Positions 1 to 9,289 of a DNA stretch of 32,221 bases are shown here, piece after piece. The stretch comes from an uncultured Acidobacteriaceae bacterium (GTDB lineage Bacteria; Acidobacteriota; Terriglobia; Terriglobales; Acidobacteriaceae). Position 1 is the stretch's first letter, and every line of letters starts with the position of its first letter. Both the position numbers and the translations under genes were made by a program. The DNA is taken from the NCBI GenBank assembly GCA_903828675.1, contig CAIKND010000112.1, positions 1-32,221 on the forward strand, read 5' to 3'. Under the pieces are notes generated by a model. That model saw only the letters and a program-made list of their open reading frames with translations. It ran no database searches and was not told the origin of the DNA.

Positions 1-1
1 A

Positions 2-106
2 ATCGTGAAGCGATGGGGGAAACAGAAGCGTCTGGTTGACCGTGTCAGGAATGAAGTTCTGGCCCATGAATCGAACCTAAAACAGAACACAACGACCCTG
101 CTGTAG
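2..106 (+). CDS. 3' end of an unidentified gene (partial)
   Basis: A stop-free frame enters from the left edge of the window and ends at a TAG at 104-106. The 34 visible residues are basic and polar, rich in Lys, Arg and Gln, which would fit a soluble C-terminal tail. No family can be recognised from so little sequence, and a chance open frame is possible. It converges on the minus-strand gene that ends at 138. Confidence 0.25.
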   Translation: MVKRWGKQKRLVDRVRNEVLAHESNLKQNTTTLL

Positions 107-137
107 GCTCCGTCACAAATCTATGCCCGACACTCAC

Positions 138-422
138 CTAGCAGCCGACTGAATGATCAAGACTCCAGCCCATTTCGCCCTTCATGTCAGTGAAACACTT
201 ATCGCAGATCCATTCGTAGCCAGCGCCAAATTTGTAGTCGTCGCATGTTGTGTACCCCCGATGCTGAATTTCGGGAGCGTCAGAATCTGAGAATTCAGCC
301 CAGCATGCGGCGCAGTGGTCGTGATCCCAATTTGTGCTTGGAGCCCGCCATTCCTGTCGCTGTAGTCGAATTCCTTTGAGGCGACTGGCAGTATCGAGTC
401 GCCACTGTTTGTCGCGATCCAC
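138..422 (-). CDS. Small cysteine-rich (zinc-ribbon-like) protein
   Basis: The protein has about 94 residues with two CxxC pairs (C37/C40 in HCAACW and C73/C76 in ICDKCF) and an extra C60. The pattern DHDHC-xx-CW, then GYTTxD, then YxWICxxCF resembles a small conserved bacterial family in which the four cysteines probably bind zinc. No function is known to me. The GTG start at 422 is chosen because it directly follows the ppgK stop codon (424-426) and avoids overlap. An upstream TTG at 449 would add nine residues and overlap ppgK by 26 bp. The abutting arrangement suggests translational coupling with ppgK. The C-rich core and Trp-rich edges make a real gene likely; the start is the uncertain part. 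Confidence 0.65.
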   Translation of the reverse strand: MDRDKQWRLDTASRLKGIRLQRQEWRAPSTNWDHDHCAACWAEFSDSDAPEIQHRGYTTCDDYKFGAGYEWICDKCFTDMKGEMGWSLDHSVGC

Positions 423-423
423 C

Positions 424-1188
424 TTAATCCCATTCGCGCCAGAGGGCAACGCCGCCCAGCAAGCCTTTTTCGTTAGGGACGACAGTGACGTTCTCGGGCA
501 TCACGAAGTCGATCTTCTTGGTGTTGCCGCCGCCGATGTAGAGGTGGTCCCAATTGAAGGTGGCCAGGGTTTGGGCGATGGCCTGCTTGAGGAACTTGTT
601 CCAGGCTTTCTTGCCGAACTTGTCGAGCCCGCGGCGGCCCAGGTAATCCTCATAGGTCTTGGTCTTCCAGGGGTGGTGGCCGAGTTCCATGCCGGGACAG
701 AGGCGGCCATCGGTGAACAGTGCTGAGCCCATGCCGGTGCCGAGCGTGAGGGTCATCTCGACGCCTTTGCCGTGGATGGCTCCATAGCCTTGCACGGCGG
801 CATCGTTGATGACGCGCACTGGCTTCTTCCAGCGCTTCTTGAGTTCATCCTGCAAAGGAAACCCCGCCCATTTGGGGTGGAGGTTGGCGGCTGTCCAGGT
901 GATGCCCTGCTTGATGACGCCGGGAAACCCGATTGAGACGCGGTCGAATTTAGGCAGCAGCTCCCGCAATTGGTCCAGTCCTTTGAGCACTGCCAGGGGT
1001 GTGGGTATGACGGGTGTGGCAACGCGCTGGCGCTCGCTGACTGGCTTGCCTGACGGGTCCAGAAGCATGGCCTTCAGTCCGGAGCCGCCGATGTCGATCG
1101 ACAGCGTTATGAGCGGGCGGGTGGATTTTGAGGCGCCCCTAGAAGCGCCTGACGCGGCAGCGGACGTGGTTGAAGATTTGGGTGTCAT
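424..1188 (-). CDS. ppgK: Polyphosphate glucokinase (ROK-family kinase)
   Basis: A cytoplasmic sugar kinase predicted to phosphorylate glucose, probably using polyphosphate (and possibly ATP) as donor. The phosphate-binding motif DIGGSG is at residues 32-37, the second glycine-rich loop TLGTGMGSALF lies mid-protein, and ELGHHPW (E168-H172) followed by KTYEDYLG matches the substrate-binding segment of PPGK-type ROK proteins. A C-terminal YIGGGN motif completes the fold. The ATG at 1188 gives 254 residues, the usual PPGK size. The frame stays open upstream to 1320, but those 44 codons run into a palindromic repeat and do not look like protein, so they are excluded. The first 25 residues are Ser/Ala/Lys-rich and probably disordered. 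It sits downstream of the M3 peptidase gene on the same strand and abuts the small Cys-rich gene at its 3' end. Confidence 0.82.
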   Translation of the reverse strand: MTPKSSTTSAAASGASRGASKSTRPLITLSIDIGGSGLKAMLLDPSGKPVSERQRVATPVIPTPLAVLKGLDQLRELLPKFDRVSIGFPGVIKQGITWTAANLHPKWAGFPLQDELKKRWKKPVRVINDAAVQGYGAIHGKGVEMTLTLGTGMGSALFTDGRLCPGMELGHHPWKTKTYEDYLGRRGLDKFGKKAWNKFLKQAIAQTLATFNWDHLYIGGGNTKKIDFVMPENVTVVPNEKGLLGGVALWREWD

Positions 1189-1279
1189 CGGAATGAATTG
1201 TACTTTGCGACGGTGGACCGTGGACAGTGATCCGTGAACAGAAGTGGGAAATAGGAAAACTGCGGGGAAGTTCGTTCTG

Positions 1280-1317
1280 TCCCACCCTTGCGACAGAAAC
1301 AAGTCGCAAGGATGGGG
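1280..1317. repeat. Palindromic intergenic repeat (hairpin)
   Basis: Two 15-nt arms (1280-1294 and 1303-1317) pair with 13 of 15 matches around an 8-nt loop; the inner nine bases (CCTTGCGAC/GTCGCAAGG) are perfect. It lies between the 3' end of the M3 peptidase gene and ppgK. There is no T run on either side, so it looks more like a REP-type dispersed repeat than an intrinsic terminator, though it could stabilise the upstream mRNA end. Confidence 0.55.
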
Positions 1318-1351
1318 CACGGGGATTTCGTCCTGGGTTGGGCTATTCGCC

Positions 1352-3427
1352 TTAGTTGGCGGCGGTTGACAGGGCAGGCTGGAACTCCTCGTTCATCCAG
1401 AGTTTGAGCGCGTCCATCTGGTGGGGGCGGCCGAGGAAGTCCTTGACCAGGTCTGCGGCGGGCTTGCTTGCTCCGGGCTCGAGGACGGCGCGGCGGTAGC
1501 GCATGGCCGTGGGGCCATCGAGCAGGTTGGCCTTGTCAAACTGCGAGAAGAAGTCGATGGCAATGACCTTGTCGAGGACGTAGGTGTAGTAGTTCGACGT
1601 GTAGCCGGTGAGGTGAGTGAAGGCCGCGAAAAAGTGGTCGCCCTCGACCAGCGCGAAGGGGCTGAAGTGCTTCATGTCGGCGTTGAACAGGCCATCGAAA
1701 TCGATGCCGGCCGGGGCCTGGTTGTGCACCTGGAGCGAGTAGCTGGAGAAGATCAGTTGACGTTGTAGCCAGCGGCCGCGTCCATAGGCGCTGGCCGCGT
1801 TCATTTTGGCAACGAGGGCGACGGGAATGATCTCGCCGGTCTGGTAGTGCTTGCCGAAGGACTGAAGGATGGCGGGCGAGTGGAACATTTCTTCAAGCAT
1901 CTGGGAAGGGGACTCAACAAAGTCGCCCTCGACATTGAAGCCGCCCTGCCCGGACCACTGGCCCTGGCTGCCCAGGATGTGATGCATGAGGTGGCCGAAC
2001 TCGTGGAAATAGGTGACGACCTCGTCGTACTGCATGAGGCCGGGGTCGCCTGCCGTGCCGCCGGAGAAATTGCACACCAGCATGCCTTCAGGAACCTGGC
2101 GGCCGCCGATACCGGGAACCACCGGCGAGGAGGAGAACCACTTGTCCTTGCCCTCGCGCGGATGCATGTCGAGATAGATGCGGCCGAGCAGTTTGCCTTC
2201 GCTAGCGGGGACCGCGTCGAAGACGTCGAAGGTGTCAACGGATTTGTCCCAGACGATTGCGTTGGGGACTGCCTTAAAGGAAACGTGGAAGAGGCGAGCG
2301 GCTGTCTTGAGGATGCCGTCCTGCACCTGGGCGTAAGGGAAGTAGGGGCGCACGCTTTGGGCGTCAAAGGCAAACTGCGCGCGGCGATACTGCTCGCTCC
2401 AGAAGCTCACGTCGGACTGCGAGATGGCCTGAAGGCCGGGCTGCTGCTTTTGGGCAAAGGCGAGTAACTGGCCGTATTCGCGCTGGGCGGCGGGGCGAGA
2501 GACTTCGTCCACGTCCTTGAGGAGGCGCTCGATACCGGCGGCTGAGCCGATCATCTGGTCGGCGGTGGCGAGGTCGGCGTAATGGGCATAGCCGAGGGTG
2601 GTTGCTAGTTCCTGACGGGCGGTGAGCAGGTCGCGGAGCACCGGACCGTTCGTGGGGAAAGCGCGGCCATGATAGGCCAGGTACATTCTGCGGCGCAGGG
2701 CGTCGCTTTTGGCGAAGGTCATCACCGGGTCCACATCCGGCTCATCGGTGGTGAGGGTGACGGTGCCGTCTGCGGCGGGCTTGTGTCGGGCGATGTAATC
2801 GGCGGGCAGGCCGTCGAACTCGGATTGCGTAGCAGTGATCTTCAGCGTTCCGTCGGAAACGTTGCGCCCGAAGGTGAGCGAGAGGGCGGTGATCTTGTCC
2901 TGGAGGGCACGGATTTTGGCGCGGGTGGCGTCGTCGCGGTCCACGCCGGAGAGCCGGTATTCGAGCAGCGTGCGCTCAAGGTAGTGGCGGGTGGCCGGGT
3001 CGTTGGCGGGCAGGGGAATGGCGGAGAGGGCCTCGTATACGGCCTTGTTGAGGTTCAGGTCAGTGTTTGCCGAGGAGACCATTGCGGTCATGGCCTGGCC
3101 CTTGTCGCGGAGGGGAGCGGCGTCGGCCAGGGAGTAGAGCAGGTAGGCGTTGTTGCCGGCCAGGGCCAGTTGATTTTCGGCATCGTCGAAGGGGCGCAGC
3201 GTGTTCTCAACGGTGCGCGGGCCGGTAACGGCGAGGAGCTTGGCGATGTCCGCCTTTTCGTCGTCGAGGCGCTTGTTGACCCAGGATTCGAGCCCGGCGG
3301 GATCGTTGCCCTGCACCCAGGCGTGGAGGGGGTCGGCGGCGGGAAGGGCGGGCTTTTCCTGGGCGGCGACTGGCAACGCGAGAAGCAGAACGGCAAGGGC
3401 AGGGATGGAGTTTTTAATCAATCTCAT
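1352..3427 (-). CDS. Secreted M3-family zinc metallopeptidase (Dcp/oligopeptidase-like)
   Basis: A 691-residue peptidase of the thimet oligopeptidase/peptidyl-dipeptidase Dcp family, which cleaves short peptides. The zinc site is clear: H475-E-F-G-H479 within a longer HEFGHLMHH stretch, followed by the third ligand E505 in FVESPSQ about 30 residues later, the family spacing. The N-terminus (basic MRLIK, then a hydrophobic run ending in VAAQ) is a signal peptide, so the mature enzyme is probably periplasmic, unlike cytoplasmic E. coli OpdA. Family-typical helices (PRTVENTLRPFDDAENQL) are near residues 70-90. The start at 3427 is fixed by the signal peptide. It is divergent from priA, with about 120 bp between them that must hold both promoters. 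A role in periplasmic peptide turnover is inferred. Confidence 0.9.
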   Translation of the reverse strand: MRLIKNSIPALAVLLLALPVAAQEKPALPAADPLHAWVQGNDPAGLESWVNKRLDDEKADIAKLLAVTGPRTVENTLRPFDDAENQLALAGNNAYLLYSLADAAPLRDKGQAMTAMVSSANTDLNLNKAVYEALSAIPLPANDPATRHYLERTLLEYRLSGVDRDDATRAKIRALQDKITALSLTFGRNVSDGTLKITATQSEFDGLPADYIARHKPAADGTVTLTTDEPDVDPVMTFAKSDALRRRMYLAYHGRAFPTNGPVLRDLLTARQELATTLGYAHYADLATADQMIGSAAGIERLLKDVDEVSRPAAQREYGQLLAFAQKQQPGLQAISQSDVSFWSEQYRRAQFAFDAQSVRPYFPYAQVQDGILKTAARLFHVSFKAVPNAIVWDKSVDTFDVFDAVPASEGKLLGRIYLDMHPREGKDKWFSSSPVVPGIGGRQVPEGMLVCNFSGGTAGDPGLMQYDEVVTYFHEFGHLMHHILGSQGQWSGQGGFNVEGDFVESPSQMLEEMFHSPAILQSFGKHYQTGEIIPVALVAKMNAASAYGRGRWLQRQLIFSSYSLQVHNQAPAGIDFDGLFNADMKHFSPFALVEGDHFFAAFTHLTGYTSNYYTYVLDKVIAIDFFSQFDKANLLDGPTAMRYRRAVLEPGASKPAADLVKDFLGRPHQMDALKLWMNEEFQPALSTAAN

Positions 3428-3550
3428 GGCGCGAGTATTTCACTTTGGGGCGCGGTGGAAAAGGGCAAATTGAGGAGTTGGCACTTACCAGACCGATGCT
3501 TTAGGGCGGCCGCCGGGATGGTCCCCCCATTACACTGGAGCTTATCTGCC

Positions 3551-6031
3551 ATGCCTGACTACTGCGAGATCGCGTTGCCTGTTCCGCTAGACCAGACGTT
3601 CACCTATGCGGTGCCCGACGGGCAGTGTCCGCAGCGGGGGGCGCGGGTGATTGCGCCGTTCGGGAACCAGAAGCTGATTGGGGTGGTGACGGGGCTGAAG
3701 ACGAAGGCTCCTGCTGATTTTGAGGTGAAATACCTGCAGGCGGTGCTGGACGACGAGCCGCTGCTGGATGAGCAGTTGATGGGGCTTGCGGAGTGGATGG
3801 CACAGTACTACCTGGCTCCGCTGGGCGAGGTTCTGCGGGGGATGCTGCCGCTGATGGCGGAGGTTCGGCGGACGGTTTATTACCGGATTTCCGACCTGGG
3901 GCGGGATGTGCTGGCGGGCGCTCTGGACGGGGATTCGACCCGCGGGAAGTCGAAGCGGCGGGGGAAGTTGTCGCAGGAAGAGCAGGACATGGAGTTTCGG
4001 GTCCTGACGCGGCTGGCCGAGGGCGAGGCGGTGAAAGTGTCCACGCTGCGCACGGCGACCGCAGCCACGCTGCCGCTGCTGGTGGGGCTGCTGCGCAAGA
4101 AATGGATTGCGCGGGAGACGACGGCGGTCGAGCGCGATGCGCGGCGCACGGAGCGATTCGCCGTGCTGATTCCCGAGGCGCGGTTGCCTTCGCTGACTGA
4201 GAAGCAGCAGGCGATTCTGGCGGAACTGGCGGCCAGCGATGGGGAACTTCCGCTAGCTGAACTGCGGAACCGGGACCTGCCTTCCTCCACCTTGCAGACG
4301 CTGGTGCGGCGGGGGCTGGTGCGGATCGAAGATCGAGCGGCGGAGTTTCGTATGGGCGGGATCAAGCCGGTTGCGGAGCCGTTTGACCTCAATGCGCCAC
4401 AAATGGACGCGTTGGCCAGCGTGGTGGTGGCGCTGGGGAGCTTCAAGCCGTTCCTGTTGCACGGGGTGACTGGGTCGGGCAAGACGGCGGTTTACCTGGC
4501 CGCGATGCAGCGCGCGCTGGACAGAGGCTTGGCGTCGATCCTGCTGGTTCCGGAGATTGGGCTGACTCCGCAGACGGTGGGGCTGCTGGACGCCGCATTT
4601 GGATCGAAGGTGGCTCTGTTGCACTCGGCGCTGACACCCGAGGAGCGCAGCGAACAGTGGCGGCGGATCAAGCGGGGCGAAGCGCCGATTGTGGTGGGGA
4701 CACGGTCGGCGATTTTTGCTCCGGCGCAGAACCTGGGCTTGATTCTGGTGGATGAGGAACACGACCAGAGCTACAAGCAGGAGGAGACGCCGCGCTACAA
4801 TGCCCGCGATGTGGCCGTGGTGCGGGCCAAGCTGTCGGGGGCGGTGGTGGTGCTGGGTTCGGCGACGCCATCGCTGGAGAGTTGGCAGAACTCGGCGCAG
4901 GGTAAATACACGCGCATCGAGATTAAAGACCGGGTGATGAACAGGCCGCTGCCTGAAGTGGAACTGATCGACATGCGGCGCGAGTTTCAGGAGACGGGCA
5001 AGGAACAGCTCTTTTCGCGGTCGCTGATTGAGCAGACCAAGGCCGCGCTGGATCGCGGGGAGCAGGCGTTGATTCTGCTGAACCGGCGGGGCTACTCGTT
5101 TGCCGTGATCTGCCGGGCGTGTGGCGACAAGCTGGAATGCCAGAACTGCGCCATTGCGCTGACGCATCACAAGCCGTCTTCAGTTGAAGAGGCCGAGGTG
5201 GCGCGCGAGGGGCAGCGGCTGGAGTGCCACTATTGTGGCTTCCGGCGCGCTGTTCCGGCGCGTTGCCCCAAGTGCGACAGCGAGCACCTTTACTACCTGG
5301 GCGCTGGGTCGCAGCAGGGAGAAGAACGGCTGGGGGAGATCTTCCCTGGCGCGCGCATCGGGCGGATGGATCGCGACACAGTGCGCGGCCGCTACGACCT
5401 GGAGAGGCTGCTGGCGCGGCTGCACTCGGGGGAGATCAACCTGCTGGTGGGGACGCAGATGATCGCTAAGGGACACGACATTCACGGCATTACGCTGGTG
5501 GGCGTGGTGGGTTGCGATCACGCGTTGTCCATGCCGGACTTTCGCGCGGCGGAGCGGGTTTTTCAGTTGATGACGCAGGTTTCAGGGCGGGCCGGACGGG
5601 GCGATGCGCCGGGGCGTGTGGTGGTGCAAACGTACTACCCGGACCACTACGCGATTGTGGCCGCATCCACGCACGACTACGCGAGCTTTGCGGAGCGCGA
5701 GTTGAAATACCGGCGCTGGATGCACTATGCGCCGTTTGGCGTGCTGGCCAATGTGCTGGTGCAGTCGGCGAAGCTGGAAGAAGCGGCGGGGTGGTCCGCA
5801 GAGCTGGGCAAGTGGTTTCAGCGTGCGCCGATTGAAGGCGTGCGCGTGCTGGGGCCGTGCACTGCGCCGATTGCGCGCATCAAGGGCGTATACCGCTTTC
5901 ACATGATTCTGAAGGCGCAGTCGCGGCGGGCGCTGAATGCGGCGCTGCGCGGCATGCTGGCTCATGCGGAAACAGCGGGCGTACCCCGGCGCAATCTGGT
6001 GGTGGATGTGGATGCGCTGCGGTTGATGTGA
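3551..6031 (+). CDS. priA: Primosomal protein N' (replication restart helicase PriA)
   Basis: An 826-residue superfamily 2 helicase that binds stalled forks and loads the replicative helicase. The N-terminal 3'-end-binding domain begins PVPLDQTFTYAVP. Walker A is GVTGSGKT (305-312) and Walker B is DEEH (401-404), followed by ETPRYNARDVA. The zinc-binding strand-exchange module has all eight cysteines (C521, C524, C530, C533, C559, C562, C572, C575). The gap between C533 and C559 is about 11 residues longer than in E. coli PriA. Helicase motifs VGTQMIAKGHD and QVSGRAGR follow. The ATG at 3551 gives the standard N-terminus; the same frame is open 880 bp further upstream, but only antisense to the peptidase gene. 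It is transcribed away from that peptidase gene. Confidence 0.95.
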   Translation: MPDYCEIALPVPLDQTFTYAVPDGQCPQRGARVIAPFGNQKLIGVVTGLKTKAPADFEVKYLQAVLDDEPLLDEQLMGLAEWMAQYYLAPLGEVLRGMLPLMAEVRRTVYYRISDLGRDVLAGALDGDSTRGKSKRRGKLSQEEQDMEFRVLTRLAEGEAVKVSTLRTATAATLPLLVGLLRKKWIARETTAVERDARRTERFAVLIPEARLPSLTEKQQAILAELAASDGELPLAELRNRDLPSSTLQTLVRRGLVRIEDRAAEFRMGGIKPVAEPFDLNAPQMDALASVVVALGSFKPFLLHGVTGSGKTAVYLAAMQRALDRGLASILLVPEIGLTPQTVGLLDAAFGSKVALLHSALTPEERSEQWRRIKRGEAPIVVGTRSAIFAPAQNLGLILVDEEHDQSYKQEETPRYNARDVAVVRAKLSGAVVVLGSATPSLESWQNSAQGKYTRIEIKDRVMNRPLPEVELIDMRREFQETGKEQLFSRSLIEQTKAALDRGEQALILLNRRGYSFAVICRACGDKLECQNCAIALTHHKPSSVEEAEVAREGQRLECHYCGFRRAVPARCPKCDSEHLYYLGAGSQQGEERLGEIFPGARIGRMDRDTVRGRYDLERLLARLHSGEINLLVGTQMIAKGHDIHGITLVGVVGCDHALSMPDFRAAERVFQLMTQVSGRAGRGDAPGRVVVQTYYPDHYAIVAASTHDYASFAERELKYRRWMHYAPFGVLANVLVQSAKLEEAAGWSAELGKWFQRAPIEGVRVLGPCTAPIARIKGVYRFHMILKAQSRRALNAALRGMLAHAETAGVPRRNLVVDVDALRLM

Positions 6032-6443
6032 GGAGAACTAGGCCGACGCGTGCATAGGCCGTTGTGTGTGCTCCCGGAGCCGGCTTAATTAGGTGAGCTA
6101 TATTGAACTGTCATTTTCCCGCGTTTATGAGACCCTGAGATATATGCTACGGCAGACAGGTTTAGCTGCAAGTCCGAGTGTGCCTTCCGGTCCAGCTTTG
6201 CACTGCCAAGCGTGACCTTGATAACCGGCGACGAAACTGCGCTGGTTGTGGCAACTCCACTGTCAAAACCAGCAGACGCCATCGTGTGTCTCACGCCCAC
6301 CAAGCTGCAGTGCCGCTTTTGAGGAGCAAACCTCTTATCTCATCGCGCTCGCAATCGAAATCGCCCCGGTGTCGTTGTTGAAGCCCTCAGTGTCTGTCAG
6401 TAGATGGGTCGGTTCGTCCTCCAAAAGGGAGTGATTGGTTACG
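6032..6443. other. Intergenic region without a confident gene
   Basis: About 410 bp between priA and the histidine kinase gene with lower G+C than either neighbour. A 63-codon stop-free stretch on the plus strand (6131-6322) and a 72-codon one on the minus strand (6085-6303) both read as moderately protein-like but match no family I know, and the plus one has no ATG. It may contain a decayed gene. A good Shine-Dalgarno for the kinase (GGGAGTGA, 6427-6434) lies at the right end. Confidence 0.4.
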
Positions 6444-8531
6444 ATGGATTATTTGAAACAAAAATCGTTGCTCCACCGAGTGATTGTGGTCCCCATAATT
6501 GCCACGGCGGTGCTCGCCGCATTGCTTCTGTGGGAAACCTTTGACTTGAACAAATCCATGCAGTGGGTTGATCATACCGATCAGGTCCTTGATCAATCCG
6601 GGCATCTGCTCATGCTGTTAGTTGATATGGAATCCGGCACGCGTGGATACATTGCAACCGGCGACGAGAGCTTCCTTCATTCCTATCTGGAGGGCACAAA
6701 GAGTTCCGGCTCCGAGTTCGAGACTCTAAATCGACTGATCGAGGGCAATCTACCGCAACAGGAGCGGCTGAAGATCATTCAAGCCGGATACAGGAACTGG
6801 GAGACGTACGCAAACGGGATTATCGCCCTTCGCCGTGCGGACAAAGCCGACCCCACGCTCTATGAGAACCAGCAAGGCAAACTGAGAATGGATGCGATTC
6901 GAGAGCAGATCGCGGAGTTTCAAAGTGTGGAAGAAGGGCTGCGACGCGGGTGCGTTCAAGCCGCGCACCTGCGATGGAACCTGATGGTGACAAGCTGTCT
7001 TGGCCTGGGCCTTGTGTTTGGGATTGTGCTTGCCTTCTTCACTCGGTACCACGTGGAGAGACTGGGCACAAGACTGCTGCAGAGTGAGGAGCGATGGACC
7101 GCTACTCTCGGCAGTATTGGCGAGGGAGTGATAGCAACCGACAGCGAGGCTCGAGTCACCTTCCTCAACCCGGTGGCCGCTACTCTGACCGGATGGCAAC
7201 CGGAGGAAGCATTAAACCAGCCAATCGGGAACGTGCTTAAGCTCATCAATGAAAAATCCGGCATGACCGCGGACAACGAAGTGCTTCGTGTACTTCATGA
7301 CAAGCATGTTTTGGCGGTTGCCAACCATGTGGCTCTGGTCACCAGGGATGGCCGGGAAATTGCTGTTGAGCACAGCGCCGCGCCAATTCTCGCCGGCGAA
7401 GGAAAAGTCATAGGCGTGGTGCTGATATTTCGCGACGTCGCGGGAAGGCGGCAGGAGCAGATAGAGACTGCGGAGCAGGCTGCTCTGCTGGAACTCACCC
7501 AGGACTCGGTCTTTGTGATCGACATGGAGGGAACGGTTCTCTTTTGGAGTCGTGGGGCAGAGGCAATGCTGGGCTACTCCAAGACCCAGGCCGCGGGTAA
7601 AATCTCGCACGATCTGCTGCATACCGAGTTTCCGGAGCCGATGGAGGAGATAAGAGCGGAACTGATGCGCGTTGGTCACTGGGAAGGGGACCTGACGACG
7701 GTCGCCCAGGACGGCAAGCGCATTGTGGTAGCCAGCCGCTGGGCATTGCAGTGGGGCAAGCGCGACCAAGCGCCCCGGGTGTTGGTGATCAATAGCGACA
7801 TAACGGAACGCAAGCGTGGAGAAGAGTCGCTGGTGTTGCAGAGAGAACAACTGCGGGCGCTGGCTGAACGCCTGCAGGTGGTGCGCGAAGAAGATCGCAA
7901 GCGCGTGGCACGCGACCTGCACGATCAGATCGGGCAGATTCTGACCGCCATCAAAATGGATTTGACCTGGATGACTCGTCATATGCCTGAGTCGGAAGTT
8001 GAGATATTTGCTCGACTAAAGGAATCGGTTCAGTCGATCAACGATGGTGTGAAATCGGTGCGGACTATCTGCAGCGGATTGCGGCCCGGAGTATTGGATG
8101 ACCTTGGCCTGGCGGCGGCCATTGAATGGCAGGCCAGCGAGTTTGCCACACGCAATAGTATCCAATGCAAGGTCTCTGTTCCGCCTGTCGATTTACACTT
8201 GGATGGTGACCGGGCCACCGCGACTTTCAGAATCTTCCAGGAGTGCATGACCAATGTGATTCGGCACGCGCAGGCAAAGTCGGTGTGCGTTGACCTGGTC
8301 CAGGAAGAGGAAAGCATCCTCCTGGTTGTGGCGGATGACGGCATTGGCTTCAGTGAGACTGGCCTGACGAACGGCCTTGGGTCCCTGGGGCTGCTTGGCA
8401 TGAAAGAGCGGGCGCAATTCTGCGGGGGGGATGTGCATATCGCCAGTTCCCCAGGAAGCGGGACGACGGTCACCATCCGCGTTCCAGTGGACGTTCCACG
8501 CGCCGAAAGGAGCGAGACATGCATATCCTGA
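6444..8531 (+). CDS. Membrane sensor histidine kinase: CHASE3, two PAS, HisKA_3, HATPase
   Basis: A 695-residue sensor of the NarX/DegS class. A first membrane helix (about residues 12-31) leads into an extracytoplasmic CHASE3 domain (about 35-170, with the MESGTRGYIATGDESFL core). A second helix (about 178-198) is followed by two PAS domains (about 215-325 and 340-455). HisKA_3 carries the phosphoacceptor H493 in ARDLHDQIGQ, and the C-terminal ATPase domain has FQECMTNVIRHAQA and ADDGIGF. The ATG at 6444 is preferred because GGGAGTGA sits 9 nt upstream; a TTG at 6435 in the same frame is possible. The 3' end overlaps the next response regulator by 13 bp, so the two form a cognate pair. The signal is unknown; PAS domains could bind a ligand or cofactor. 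Confidence 0.92.
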   Translation: MDYLKQKSLLHRVIVVPIIATAVLAALLLWETFDLNKSMQWVDHTDQVLDQSGHLLMLLVDMESGTRGYIATGDESFLHSYLEGTKSSGSEFETLNRLIEGNLPQQERLKIIQAGYRNWETYANGIIALRRADKADPTLYENQQGKLRMDAIREQIAEFQSVEEGLRRGCVQAAHLRWNLMVTSCLGLGLVFGIVLAFFTRYHVERLGTRLLQSEERWTATLGSIGEGVIATDSEARVTFLNPVAATLTGWQPEEALNQPIGNVLKLINEKSGMTADNEVLRVLHDKHVLAVANHVALVTRDGREIAVEHSAAPILAGEGKVIGVVLIFRDVAGRRQEQIETAEQAALLELTQDSVFVIDMEGTVLFWSRGAEAMLGYSKTQAAGKISHDLLHTEFPEPMEEIRAELMRVGHWEGDLTTVAQDGKRIVVASRWALQWGKRDQAPRVLVINSDITERKRGEESLVLQREQLRALAERLQVVREEDRKRVARDLHDQIGQILTAIKMDLTWMTRHMPESEVEIFARLKESVQSINDGVKSVRTICSGLRPGVLDDLGLAAAIEWQASEFATRNSIQCKVSVPPVDLHLDGDRATATFRIFQECMTNVIRHAQAKSVCVDLVQEEESILLVVADDGIGFSETGLTNGLGSLGLLGMKERAQFCGGDVHIASSPGSGTTVTIRVPVDVPRAERSETCIS

Positions 8532-9148
8532 TTGCGGACGACCACGCCGTCGTACGCCGCGGCCTGAAAGATATTCTGGCGGATGCACTTCCCGGCACAA
8601 ACTTCTCTGAAGCCGGCAACGGGGATGAGGTGCTAAGCCACCTGGAGAAGTCACCCACAGCCTTGCTGGTGCTGGATATCAATATGCCTGGGCGCAGCGG
8701 AGTGGACGTGCTGCGGGATGTAAAGCACACCTACCCGCGGTTGCCGGTAATCATACTGAGCGTTCATTCCGAGGATCAGTATGCCGTGCGCTGCCTGCGG
8801 GCCGGCGCATCTGCCTACATCAATAAAGACAGCGCTCCCGAGGAGTTGGCGATCGCCACGAAGAAGATACTCAGCGGAGGGCGCTACATTAGCGCGAGCT
8901 TGGCGGAGAAGCTGATATCCAATCTGGATGAGCCCGCCGACAAGCCCCTGCATGAACTGCTTTCAGATCGTGAACACGAAGTGATGAGAATGATCGCCGA
9001 GGGTGTTTCGTTGACGGAAATTGGCGACCGGCTCCATGTGAGCGTAAAGACGATCAGCAGCTATCGAGCGCGCATTATGGAAAAGATGCAGATGAAGAGC
9101 AATGCCGAACTTACCCGCTACGCCATGACCCACAGCCTGATCGATTAG
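8519..9148 (+). CDS. NarL/FixJ-type response regulator
   Basis: A 209-residue regulator with a complete receiver domain: acidic pair D7/D8, phosphoacceptor D53 in LDINMPG, S81 in the Thr/Ser position and K103 in YINKDSA. A C-terminal LuxR-type helix-turn-helix (LSDREHEVMRMIAEG, then IGDRLHVSVKTISSY) covers about residues 145-205. It starts inside the end of the kinase gene (13-bp overlap), indicating translational coupling and a cognate relationship. It closely resembles the shorter receiver encoded at 9290, so the two probably arose by tandem duplication. It could act on the matching elements at 9174 and 9912, though this is inference. Confidence 0.93.
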   Translation: MHILIADDHAVVRRGLKDILADALPGTNFSEAGNGDEVLSHLEKSPTALLVLDINMPGRSGVDVLRDVKHTYPRLPVIILSVHSEDQYAVRCLRAGASAYINKDSAPEELAIATKKILSGGRYISASLAEKLISNLDEPADKPLHELLSDREHEVMRMIAEGVSLTEIGDRLHVSVKTISSYRARIMEKMQMKSNAELTRYAMTHSLID

Positions 9149-9173
9149 GCTGATCTGGCGATGCAGGAATAAT

Positions 9174-9222
9174 CCTACGCAGAGAACGTACAAGTCCTAC
9201 AAAAATCACGGTCTTCGCTGAT
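9174..9222 (+). promoter_or_regulatory. Three-box upstream element, copy A
   Basis: CCTAC at 9174, CCTAC again at 9196 and GTCTTCGCTGAT at 9211-9222. The same boxes with identical spacing (22 and 15 nt between starts) occur upstream of the Crp-type gene at 9912-9960. It ends 67 bp before the receiver gene at 9290, with a -10-like TATAGT at 9245-9250 in between. The 22-bp spacing of the CCTAC repeats is about two helical turns, as expected for an activator bound to one DNA face. Confidence 0.5.
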
Positions 9223-9289
9223 ATCAATTCCATCAGGGCTCCGGTATAGTTGTTTCAGGTTGATTGCGGTTCGAGAAGCGAAGGCAACT

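Noticed and set aside
1189..1320. 44-codon extension of ppgK
   Set aside because: It is encoded partly by the palindromic repeat at 1280-1317 and has no similarity to the kinase family.
2669..3550. Long in-frame extension upstream of priA
   Set aside because: It lies antisense to the peptidase gene; the known PriA N-terminus begins at the ATG at 3551, and the extension is Gly/Val/Glu-rich shadow sequence.
6085..6322. Short open frames on both strands between priA and the kinase gene
   Set aside because: No recognised family, no good start signals, and both strands look equally plausible, so neither is called as a gene.
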